Assembly: GCA_037157565.1 (NCBI GenBank)
Contig: JAZHRO010000002.1
Coordinates: forward strand, 76,062,001-76,126,000
Reading direction: 5' to 3'
DNA from: Thalassia testudinum
Taxonomy: Eukaryota; Streptophyta; Magnoliopsida; Alismatales; Hydrocharitaceae
DNA length: 64,000 bases
Shown here: piece by piece, positions 22,780 through 32,217 of the stretch
How positions within the stretch are numbered: position 1 is the first letter of the stretch
Layout of the letters: each line of letters starts with the position of its first letter
Notes under the pieces: generated by a model
What the model saw: the letters and a program-made list of their open reading frames with translations, nothing else
Told to the model about the DNA's origin: nothing
Databases searched by the model: none
Made by a program: the position numbers and the translations under genes

Positions 22780-23580
22780 TGAGTAGGGTAGCTAGCTTAG
22801 GTAGGCTTGAGTTGGTGGAGCTAGCTAGGGTTGATTTTGGAGGTAATGAATGGCCAAGGAGCTGGTTGTTAGCTAAGCTAAGCTAAGCTAAGATAAGCTA
22901 AGCTAGCTTAGCTAAAGGTGGAGTAGAGGAGAAGGTGTTGGAGCTAGGGTTTGGAGCAAGGAGCTGAGGAGAAGAAGTCTGGAGCTGGAGCTGGAGCTGG
23001 CTGCTGCTGAAGAGGCTGGCATGGGGCTACTCTAGCTGGCTTAGCTTGCTAGTTCTTTGCTAGCTACTAAGCCAAGCTAAAGTGAGCTAGCTTCTACCAA
23101 AATGAGCTGAGGTGAGCTAGGTCTGGTGCTTCCGGGGAGAATCAAGCTGGTTGAGGCAGCTAAGGTAGCTTAGCTCAACTGAGTTGAGCTAAGCTGAGTC
23201 CCCGGGAGCTGGACTTGAGCTTCCTGAGCTGAGATGAATTCTTCTTCAGCTGGCTGGAGTTGAGTGGAGCTGAATGTAGCTGGATCTGAGCTGGGGTGAA
23301 CTCCTGTCAACTCAGCTGAGCTAGCTAGAGCTCCCTGTGAACTAGTGGGAGCTGAGATGAGCTAGACTCAGCTAAGTTGAGCTGGATCTGAGCTGACTTG
23401 AGCTAGGGTAAGCTAGGATGAACTCTCTTGAGCTGCCATCCAGCTGAGATTAGCTGAATGGAGCTGGGATGAGCTAACCCTAGTTCAAGTAAGCTAGGTT
23501 CCAGCTGCGGTGAGCTAGATCAAGCTGAGGTGAGCTGGATCAAGCTGAGGTGAGCTGGATTAGGCTGAGTTCCAGCTAGT
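22780..23580. repeat. AGCT-rich degenerate tandem region in T LTR
   Basis: Dense GAGCTGAG, GCTAAGCTAAG and GAGCTGGAGCTG units centred on AGCT. Several runs are nearly tandem (22872-22900, 22980-23000, 23520-23560). The copy at about 31183-31983 is identical by eye. It has no coding features. Confidence 0.85.
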
Positions 23581-23809
23581 CTAGGCTTCTCCTTCACCAA
23601 TTGCCTTCTTGAGTGCTAGGGTTTTAGGGATCTGTGCATCTGTACATCCCTAACACTCACAAAAACTTATTAAAATGACAATAAAAAATGCAATGCATGC
23701 CTATCCTAATTTATGCCTAAATGCAGCCCAAAAACCCGTTTGCAGAGTAAAATCCTAAGAGCTAGGTTAGTTTTAAAGCATAAAAATGATGATAAACTGG
23801 CGTTTATCA

Positions 23810-23822
23810 CACCCCCATGCTT
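23810..23822 (-). promoter_or_regulatory. 3' PPT of element T with adjoining inverted repeat
   Basis: The minus strand reads GCATGGGGGTG right before the LTR. The inverted repeat TTTTGCTA-(g)TCTCT-TAGCAAAA lies at 23826-23847, so PPT and stem are only a few bases apart. Confidence 0.9.
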
Positions 23823-23847
23823 ATCTTTTGCTAGTCTCTTAGCAAAA

Positions 23848-24182
23848 CATTAATTTTTTTGGAAAACGGAATTTTTGGGAAATCTAATTTTTTTTTTGAC
23901 TTTTGAGGAGAAAAAGAGATTAAGGGACCTTGGTAGATTAAAACACAGGAGATACAGGATTTGTTGAAGAGAAACATCAGGATTTGTTTTTGGATCCAAC
24001 CATTAGATAGAACGGGATCAATATATCCTCAGAAAATTCACAAATTAACCCCTTGTTAATTCAGATGACTTGAAATGTTTGTTTTTAGGATTTTTCTGGC
24101 TCGTGAATCTGATTCGCAACTTGCAAATTCCTTTAAAACCTTGTGTCTGTGCTTGTGAAAAGCCAACCTTTATAAGGACGTG

Positions 24183-24263
<81 letters not shown>

Positions 24264-24996
24264 TTTTTCTCTCCCCCGTGCTTATTTTTAGCTTAGTCTT
24301 ACAACAGATGTGTCGGTATCATCATTCCCATTACCATTCCTCGAGGGGGCTCTGGCGCCAGTACTTCGGGATAGCACTGTCCATGACACCACCCAGGAGC
24401 TCACAACCCCAAAACACGATGCGGTGAAAAGGGGCGCTCCAAGCAAACTCAAGCTCTTGCTCCGACGCTATAGGTAGAGCACCGTCCAAGACACTTGAGC
24501 TGCTGAAATGCGCTTTAATGCTCCGTCTAAAGATATGAAATATAGATATAGAGCAGCGCCGAGGCGGTAACATGTTGACATCGCGTCCTCAAAGAAGGTA
24601 TTTTCCTTCTTCTCGACGGTGGGAACTCAAACCAATGACCTGATTCAGACTTTTACTAAATCCAACAAGGGAGTTTTTCAAATTTTTAGTTGTTTTTAAA
24701 TGTTAGCTTGTGTGTGAAAATTGACACAAGAAGTTTCTCGAGAACCGCAAGTTTTTGAGTCAAAAACTAAGTCAAATACTTTCCATATTACAAAATAGGA
24801 TCAAGTCACCTGAACTATCATGAGTTCAGGTGGAATTTTAGAGAAGGATATCTGATCTAGTCTAAAATAGACCCTGGAATTCTAATGATTAGATCCAAAT
24901 CCTCATCCTTAGTTTGTTAAAGATTAAATCCCATTGTACCAGAAGTGAATTTTTCGACCTTAGTCCTGATTTCAAAATTTTTCCTCAAAAAGTTTT

Positions 24997-25036
<40 letters not shown>

Positions 25037-25300
25037 TAATTTTTGGGTATGCAAGCAGGAAATAAATTAAAGAAAAATGCATGTTTTTAGGTTTTAAACA
25101 TCCTAAATCGATCGTAAAAATTTAAAAACACCCCCCCATGCTTAAGATATGCCATGTCCTCATGCATTAGGAGGGAAAAGGAATCACCTTAGTGAAGAAC
25201 GGTCAGGTTTAGGATGAATAAAACCTGGAAAAAGAAGAAAAAAGAAAAGCAAGAAAAAAATGATGGGTTACCTCCCATCCAGTGCTATCTTTTACGCCAT
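23848..25300 (-). other. 3' noncoding region of element T
   Basis: No believable ORF. It holds a TTA/TA microsatellite (24183-24254), degenerate copies of the GATAGCAC..CCATG motif (24370 and about 24470), a second TA tract (25003-25027), and a second PPT-like tract CCCCCCCATGC (25131-25141) followed by GCCATGTCCTCATGCA. The last two features are also found at matching places in A and C. Confidence 0.75.
24183..24254. repeat. (TTA)n(TA)n microsatellite
   Basis: About eight TTA units followed by over twenty TA units, then a T-run. It lies inside the 3' noncoding part of T. Confidence 0.95.
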
Positions 25301-28300
25301 TCAGCCGGGCGTGAAGGTATGCACAGAAGACGGAAAATCATGTAAATAATTGGACACTTGGATGCCCGCAAAAAAATTTTCTTCGTCTAGATCCCTAGAA
25401 AATTGATTAGAAATAATATCGGGATCAAAGTGAGATGGAAATTGATAAGTGTGGCCCGAGTCTGGCCATGGTTTTAATTCAGGTTGGGTGCCAAACTCGG
25501 GCGGGGTTGGTGGCAGGTCCGTAAGAAAGGGGTCGGGGAAGGAATGGTGAGTTAGTGTGGAAAAATTAGGTGCGTGAATAGTGGGTGGGTTAGGGGGGGT
25601 ATCAGGAACAAATTTGGAGTCAAGACAAGTTTCCGGATCATAGATCTCGCCGACCACTGAGTCTGAATCAGAGTCCTCAAAAAAACTGTGGTCGGTAAGG
25701 GTATCTATTAACATTGTCTCCTCCACCATATTAGAAATTTCAGTATCTGAGTCCTCAAAGAAGTTATCATCATGGAATCTCCTGGAGGATTTAAAAATAT
25801 CTAAGGTGATAGTTTGGCCTGCACAGTTGATATCCATTTTGCCTGTGTGGCAATTGATATTTGCCTTTGCAGTAGCCAAAAATGGGCGTCCAAGGATTAT
25901 CGGGGAGTCCAATAATGATTCGGGTGCCTCAATGTCAAGAACCAGAAAGTCTGCAGGGAAGACACAATTCTGGACCTTGACTAATACATCCTCGACAATC
26001 CCACGAGGTTTGATTGTAGATCGGTCGGCTAATTGCAGGGTAACCTCGACGGGTTTTAATTCACCGATCTGAAATTCTTCGAATAAACTTGTGGGAATAA
26101 TATTTACAGAGGCACCAAGATCAAGGAGGGCACGATTAAATGTAGTGTCATCAATAATTACAGAAATTAAAGGCGCCCCCGGATCTTTCATCTTAGGAGG
26201 CAGCTTACTCTGTATGACAGAGCTTACTGTTTCCGAAAGATGCACCTGTCCTAGATTTTTGGCCTGCCTTTTAGGAGTACAAATTTCCTTCAAAAATTTA
26301 GCATAGGCAGGTATATATTTGATAGCATCTAGGAGAGGGATATTGATATGAACTTGCCCGAATAGCTCCATGAGTTCTTCTGTAGTGGGCTCAGATTTCT
26401 TTCTTTTGTTGGTGGTAGGGTAGAGAGCTTGTGGGAAAGGGATAGGAATCTTGTCTTGAGATTTTTGTTGTTCTTTTTCTTCCTGATGGGGAGGTGGGGA
26501 GTCAATTTGCACAGGTATCTTACCAGGTTCGTGTGAAGGCTCGGGGTCAGTGGTGGTTTTCCCACTCCTCAAGGTAACTGCATGTGCAGTCGGATTATTA
26601 TTTGGAGGAGGTGGGGGGGCCTGTGATTGCAGGAACCTGGGTGGCTGCTGAGGTGGATTAGGAGGAGGCTGATTTGGATAATGTGGATTTCTGCCCATAT
26701 AATGGTTCCCTTGGTGATTGGGATTGGGTATGGGTTGGGACGGAAGATGTCCTACAGGTCTTTGCGTGGGAGCAACCCCAATCTGATTGTTCAGATTTGT
26801 GATGTTGCGGGTTACTTCCGTCATTTTTGTTTGCATATCCTGCAGGGTCCGTAGCATCTGGGCATTGATATCTTGTTGGGATGGCCTAGGATGGAAATTT
26901 GGATTCGACCCATACCCATTAAAATGATATGGTTGGGAGGAAACTTGATTATTCCAGGAGTAGTTCGGGTAATTTTTCCAATTGGAAGAATTTTTAAAGG
27001 GCTCCTGGATGGCAGAAATATTTTCGGTGGGGTTAAGATCTGGATAATTGAAATTCCCCAGTGAATCATGGGCAACCTCAGAATAATCAGCAGGAGTGGT
27101 GTTGAGATTGTGCAAATTTTCTCTTCGTGGAAAGTTAGGTTGGGTTAGATGTGGGTGTGGAGCTTGAGTTGAAGTGGCTAGTCTTTCCTCAATTTTCTTT
27201 TGATTAATATGCATCTGGTCGAGTTTTTGAGCAATCAATTGAAGATCATCTTGGGTGACAGGGATAGATTGAGTGCCTATTTCATGAACACCGAACTGCG
27301 GGTTTTGGGTTCTGCAAAATGTGTTCATGGAAGCTTGATTAAATGAGTTTTCGCTCATTTCTTCGAACAGGTCATAGGCACTTTCTGCATCTTTATTTAA
27401 AAAGTTGCCGCCACACGAGGCGTCGACAAACTGTCGGATTTGATCTTCTAATCCATGATAGAAGATTTGCACGAGCTGCCATAAAGGAATCTCGTGGTGC
27501 GGGCAACTTCTTAAAAGGTCTTGAAATCTTTCCCAAGAATCATGGAAAGTTTCACCAGATTTTTGGTGAAAGGTCGTAATAGATCTTCGTAAGGAATTGG
27601 TACGACCTATGGGAAAGAATTTCTTGAGGAAGGCACTCTTGAGTTGAGGCCATGTTGTAATGGGTCGGCCAATGGTCCTGAACCAATAAGCGGCCTTATC
27701 TTTAAGAGATAATGGAAAAAGCCGCATCAGCCATATGTCTTCTTGCACATTTCGGGAACGGGTTGTCTGTGCAAGAAGAGTTAGTTCTTCAAGGTGGCTG
27801 AAAGGGTCTTCCCTAGGAAGGCCATGAAAGTGTTTAATCAGGTTCAGGACGGCTGGCTTGATCTCAAAGTCCCCCTCAGGTATGACCACCCCTGGTCGTT
27901 CCTCATAATAAGATGGATCATAGAAATCTTTTAGAGGAACAACAGGCTGCTGACGGGGTGGTGGGTTTGGCCTTGGATTGGCTAGGTTTTGGATGTTCCT
28001 AGTCAATGTTTGTTGATTGGAATTTAATTTATTAATTTGATCGGCCATCAATTTTAAAAGATCAGGTAGGGGGTCTTGATGTTGTGTGTGGGGCAACTCA
28101 AGATTGGGGAGCTCCAAGTGTGGAAAGTTACTGGTGGTTGGGTTTTGGGTGGAAGGGTTAGAATTAGGGTTAGAGGTGGGGTTAGAGGTAGACGTGGAAG
28201 GGTCAGTGGACCTATTTTGTTGTGTTTCCATTTTTTCAGGAGAAGACAGAAAAAGTGGTCTTTTTACGTGGGGGGCGAAATCAAATGGTCCTTCCAAGTG

Positions 28301-28327
28301 CGGATTTTGAGACCGTCGCCCGTGCAT
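25301..28327 (-). CDS. gag-pr: Gag-protease polyprotein of element T, intact
   Basis: An uninterrupted ORF of 1008 codons; the ATG at 28231 (residue 33) is an alternative start. The N-terminal Pro/Ser/Thr/Asn-rich part (about 40-130) is followed by a retrotransposon gag domain (about 160-335, with FHGLPREDPFSHLE, AAYWF, LKSAFLKKFFP and SGETFHDSWERFQ), a Gln/Asn/Pro-rich linker (about 390-640), a pre-protease segment (about 650-710, YAKFLKEI) and an aspartic protease (Asp736 in DLGAS, ILGRPF at 811-816). After about residue 860 comes an acidic, Pro-rich tail where Athila elements continue into RT. No CCHC knuckle is seen. It should build particles and cleave Gag, but cannot reverse transcribe or integrate. 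With near-identical LTRs and an open frame this looks like a recently functional gene. Confidence 0.93.
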   Translation of the reverse strand: MHGRRSQNPHLEGPFDFAPHVKRPLFLSSPEKMETQQNRSTDPSTSTSNPTSNPNSNPSTQNPTTSNFPHLELPNLELPHTQHQDPLPDLLKLMADQINKLNSNQQTLTRNIQNLANPRPNPPPRQQPVVPLKDFYDPSYYEERPGVVIPEGDFEIKPAVLNLIKHFHGLPREDPFSHLEELTLLAQTTRSRNVQEDIWLMRLFPLSLKDKAAYWFRTIGRPITTWPQLKSAFLKKFFPIGRTNSLRRSITTFHQKSGETFHDSWERFQDLLRSCPHHEIPLWQLVQIFYHGLEDQIRQFVDASCGGNFLNKDAESAYDLFEEMSENSFNQASMNTFCRTQNPQFGVHEIGTQSIPVTQDDLQLIAQKLDQMHINQKKIEERLATSTQAPHPHLTQPNFPRRENLHNLNTTPADYSEVAHDSLGNFNYPDLNPTENISAIQEPFKNSSNWKNYPNYSWNNQVSSQPYHFNGYGSNPNFHPRPSQQDINAQMLRTLQDMQTKMTEVTRNITNLNNQIGVAPTQRPVGHLPSQPIPNPNHQGNHYMGRNPHYPNQPPPNPPQQPPRFLQSQAPPPPPNNNPTAHAVTLRSGKTTTDPEPSHEPGKIPVQIDSPPPHQEEKEQQKSQDKIPIPFPQALYPTTNKRKKSEPTTEELMELFGQVHINIPLLDAIKYIPAYAKFLKEICTPKRQAKNLGQVHLSETVSSVIQSKLPPKMKDPGAPLISVIIDDTTFNRALLDLGASVNIIPTSLFEEFQIGELKPVEVTLQLADRSTIKPRGIVEDVLVKVQNCVFPADFLVLDIEAPESLLDSPIILGRPFLATAKANINCHTGKMDINCAGQTITLDIFKSSRRFHDDNFFEDSDTEISNMVEETMLIDTLTDHSFFEDSDSDSVVGEIYDPETCLDSKFVPDTPPNPPTIHAPNFSTLTHHSFPDPFLTDLPPTPPEFGTQPELKPWPDSGHTYQFPSHFDPDIISNQFSRDLDEENFFAGIQVSNYLHDFPSSVHTFTPG

Positions 28328-29893
28328 AAAATGGAAGAACGGGGAGGGGAGGAGCAGAGAAAGAGATGAGAGAAAGTGTGCAATTCAAACAAACAAAAAC
28401 TAGACCTAACTTGATTGTGAATCCCTAATAATAACCTAAGACTTGGTCTATATAGGAAATAAGTAGTCAATAGTGAATACCCGTTCTATCAACAAATCTA
28501 GCCAGGTTGCTTAAGGGGAGGTTTGGGCCCAAACGTTTCCCAGGGAAAACCCCAGGTGCTTGTACAAACCCGCGCCTGGTCGTTTGACACGGCCCCTCAG
28601 CCTGAACACCAGATACAGATGACAGAATTGGTACTAACTAAAGAAAACTTAAAACCTAAATAGCAAGCCTAAGTTGATAAAGCCTTAGGGGTCAAGTTGC
28701 TACAAATTTTAATTAGGTCTAGGATTCTATAGTGCACACGGAATGTGGAGGGCGTTTATTGGGTTGTTGCCCTGTTATTTGATTTTTTTGTGTGTGTGCA
28801 GGAATTGGAGAGTGGCTCCAATGAAAATCAAGTTGTCACACAATTTTTTTATATTTTTGTCTTTTAGGATGTGATTTAATTAAATGAATTTTTAGGGTTT
28901 TTCTCTTTAAGTTTTCAAACAAGTTTGAAAGTTCACAATCAAAGGAAAGACAAGTTGTATGTGTGATTGTATATTTCCTTTTAATTGAGTCTCTAAAGAG
29001 AAAGAAGAAACCCTAAACCAATTATCCCTGAGACAGAAATTTAACTACCAATGAATTATTTTTAGCTTTCAGAATTAAGTAGTGGTCCAAACAAGTCAAA
29101 CAACACCACTACTTTGAAGAAAATCAAACAAGGATTCCAGAAAAGATTTTTTTAAGATTTTAGGAATTTGTTTGATAATAGTTTTGAATTTTTAATTGTA
29201 CTAGTGTCAAAGTCCAGAAATAATACCCGTGGGTATTATAGACTTTTCAGTATTACTACCGACCTCAGAAAATTTTTATGATTTTATATGATATGTAAAA
29301 TTTCACAGGGATTCCAACAAGATAAATTTCACAACAATTGGATGAGTATAAAAATTCTGAAAATTCGCGGACAGTAGCAAAACAGGAAGATTAGAGGGTG
29401 TGACCCCTCTGTAATCCACGAATTTTTAAAAATTAAATACAAATCCAATTGATCTGAAATTTGGAACAGATCTTCCAAACTTAATTGGGAATCACTCTAT
29501 GAAATTTTATGATTTTAGGAGGCCTGTGGTGTTAGGAATCGATTTTTCAAGTCTGGACAGAAATCTAGACCCGAAAAACAGAACACCAATACTTGCAATG
29601 GAATGGTGCTAAAGAAGCATACAAGCAAACAATGGATTTAAAAATGCACCACTCCACTTAATTTAAGTGTTTAGGGTCCTGAAAGCCAAGTTTAATATAT
29701 TTTTGGTAGTTTTAATTAATTATGTGACTAGAAAGAGGAACCAACCTGAATTTTCGCGGGAAGAAAAGGATCTTTAAGCTCTCGCTTCCAGATTCCCGCT
29801 TTCCCGCTGTAGTTCCTGCACACACAAAAGAAAGAAAGAGAAGGGGATGAGATCCACTTCAAGCAAGAGAAAATGAGTTAATGCAAAGCCGTG
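28328..29893 (-). other. Leader (5' UTR) of element T
   Basis: About 1.5 kb between PBS and ORF, without a good ORF. At 28580-28616 a motif TCGTTTGAC ... CCCCT ... ACACCAGAT resembles 55819-55850 in the leader of C. Such leaders normally carry packaging and dimerisation signals, so this motif is a candidate. The rest is AT-rich and unremarkable. Confidence 0.6.
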
Positions 29894-29913
29894 CCTCCCC
29901 GGCAACGGCGCCA
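29894..29913 (-). promoter_or_regulatory. PBS of element T (tRNA-Asp type)
   Basis: The minus strand reads TGGCGCCGTTGCCGGGGAGG, a perfect plant Athila-type PBS complementary to the tRNA-Asp 3' end, five bases inside the LTR. Confidence 0.93.
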
Positions 29914-29918
29914 AAAAG

Positions 29919-32212
29919 TGATAGCGAAATTACGTGGTTTGTTAAAATACGTCGTTGTAACGCGTAAATCCGCTTTCGCTCTTAAATTTATATCCTAGAT
30001 AGGGGAGTATCTAGGGTCGTCCAAGGAGGCAATATGGTTGCAAAATTGATTCTCTTGCTTGGAATATATCTCAACTTTCTTTTTGGTAATTTTCAATATA
30101 CCATTTTTCTTTATTTTTGAACTAAGGCAACATGCGAAATTATGGCGGGAAAAGTGTTTACACTTCCAATTAAGTAAACTACTCTAAAGTGGCAAGTAGA
30201 GCCTCTCCCTAAGCTCACTCTAAGCAAGTGAAGGCCTAGAATAATTAGGGAGAGGAAGTGAAGAATGCTGAAAATAAGCAAATAGAAATGCAAACAAAAA
30301 AAAAATTGCAAAGAAGGCAACTAGATAATTGATAAAGTGTTTTACAAAAGGCCTAGTAGAGGAAAGCTTGTACTACTAGAAAATTGCAAATAAGAAAATA
30401 AAACACAAATCCTCTAGATAGATGGTGAAGAAGAGGGCTTCTTGCTCCAAGGTTGGTGGCTCCCAAGCTTGAAAAGAATCCTTCAACTCCTTCCTTGCAG
30501 TACTCCGCCAAGGTGATGTCCTCCAAGGCAAGCCTTAGGGGGGCGTGCCCTAAGTTTTTCTCCAAGGGTGGACGTCCACCCTAAGTCCTCCTTTGCCTGG
30601 CCGTCCTCCTTGAAGTGGAAGAGTCCTCCTCCTTGGCGTGGCTCAAGTTGAAGAGAGTGGGGAGAAGAAGGCACCAAAAGGGCTGGTGATGTGCCCCTTT
30701 AATCTCCTTCTCTACTCCTTCTTCTTGGCCGTAGGTATAGGTGGTTTAGGTAGAAAATATACTAAGGGAGGATGCCTCAAAATGGTGGTAGGTGGTGGCC
30801 TTTTATAGAATAGGAGGGGGGCTATGGTGACCTTTGAAATGGATGGCTAGGATGGAAGGAGGGAGGTGGTTAAGGATCCAATGGCCAAGGGTGTTTGGCG
30901 CCACCTTAAGGGACACCTAAGGGGTGGTTATGTGTGTTGACACCCCTTGATATTGGCGCCAAAATGGCTTCTAGAAGAGGGTCTAAGTTGGCGCCAAGAA
31001 GGATTCTAGAAGGGGGGTTAGGTGGATGGCTAGGATGGCTTATGTGGGTAGGTGTAGGGTGGATTAAGGGGCTGAAAGTGGCGCCAATATAGAGGTGGTT
31101 AGGGGTGGTTTTTGGCGCCAACTTGAAGTGTATTTTGGTGGAGATAATGGGGTGAAGGGATGGCTAGGAGGTGGTGCCAACTTGAGTAGGGTAGCTAGCT
31201 TAGGTAGGCTTGAGTTGGTGGAGCTAGCTAGGGTTGATTTTGGAGGTAATGAATGGCCAAGGAGCTGGTTGTTAGCTAAGCTAAGCTAAGCTAAGATAAG
31301 CTAAGCTAGCTTAGCTAAAGGTGGAGTAGAGGAGAAGGTGTTGGAGCTAGGGTTTGGAGCAAGGAGCTGAGGAGAAGAAGTCTGGAGCTGGAGCTGGAGC
31401 TGGCTGCTGCTGAAGAGGCTGGCATGGGGCTACTCTAGCTGGCTTAGCTTGCTAGTTCTTTGCTAGCTACTAAGCCAAGCTAAAGTGAGCTAGCTTCTAC
31501 CAAAATGAGCTGAGGTGAGCTAGGTCTGGTGCTTCCGGGGAGAATCAAGCTGGTTGAGGCAGCTAAGGTAGCTTAGCTCAACTGAGTTGAGCTAAGCTGA
31601 GTCCCCGGGAGCTGGACTTGAGCTTCCTGAGCTGAGATGAATTCTTCTTCAGCTGGCTGGAGTTGAGTGGAGCTGAATGTAGCTGGATCTGAGCTGGGGT
31701 GAACTCCTGTCAACTCAGCTGAGCTAGCTAGAGCTCCCTGTGAACTAGTGGGAGCTGAGATGAGCTAGACTCAGCTAAGTTGAGCTGGATCTGAGCTGAC
31801 TTGAGCTAGGGTAAGCTAGGATGAACTCTCTTGAGCTGCCATCCAGCTGAGATTAGCTGAATGGAGCTGGGATGAGCTAACCCTAGTTCAAGTAAGCTAG
31901 GTTCCAGCTGCGGTGAGCTAGATCAAGCTGAGGTGAGCTGGATCAAGCTGAGGTGAGCTGGATTAGGCTGAGTTCCAGCTAGTCTAGGCTTCTCCTTCAC
32001 CAATTGCCTTCTTGAGTGCTAGGGTTTTAGGGATCTGTGCATCTGTACATCCCTAACACTCACAAAAACTTATTAAAATGACAATAAAAAATGCAATGCA
32101 TGCCTATCCTAATTTATGCCTAAATGCAGCCCAAAAACCCGTTTGCAGAGTAAAATCCTAAGAGCTAGGTTAGTTTTAAAGCATAAAAATGATGATAAAC
32201 TGGCGTTTATCA
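29919..32212 (-). repeat. 5' LTR of element T
   Basis: 2294 bp. Equals 21518-23809 apart from two extra A residues in the run at about 30296-30305. The minus-strand TATA box at 30801-30809 is the promoter for the genomic RNA. The palindrome array lies at 30894-31121 and the AGCT-rich region at 31183-31983. Confidence 0.96.
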
Positions 32213-32217
32213 TAACC
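32213..32217. repeat. Target site duplication TAACC of T (right)
   Basis: Pairs with 21513-21517. Confidence 0.95.

Larger units (their letters stand above)
21518..23809 (-). repeat. 3' LTR of element T
   Basis: 2292 bp, TGATAGCG...TTTATCA on the plus strand. The minus-strand TATA box (TTCTATAAAAGGCC) is at 22398-22406. Upstream of it lie an array of TTGGCGCCAA palindromes (22491-22718) and then a long AGCT-rich region (about 22780-23580). The small ORFs here are not genes. Confidence 0.96.
21518..32212 (-). mobile_element. Element T: young non-autonomous Gypsy (gag-PR only)
   Basis: A complete 10,695-bp LTR element on the minus strand. LTRs are at 21518-23809 and 29919-32212. It has a perfect TSD (TAACC), a tRNA-Asp PBS at 29894-29913, a PPT at about 23810-23822, and one intact ORF of 1008 codons. 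By eye the LTRs differ only by two extra A residues in one run (8 versus 10), matching the lengths 2292 and 2294, so insertion was very recent. There is no RT, RNase H or integrase in the 6.1-kb interior. It must have been copied and integrated by proteins from a related element, so such a helper was active recently in this genome. Confidence 0.95.

Noticed and set aside
22860..23000. Regular short repeats suggestive of a CRISPR array
   Set aside because: Units are AGCT-based and near tandem without unique spacers of fixed size, in a plant LTR.
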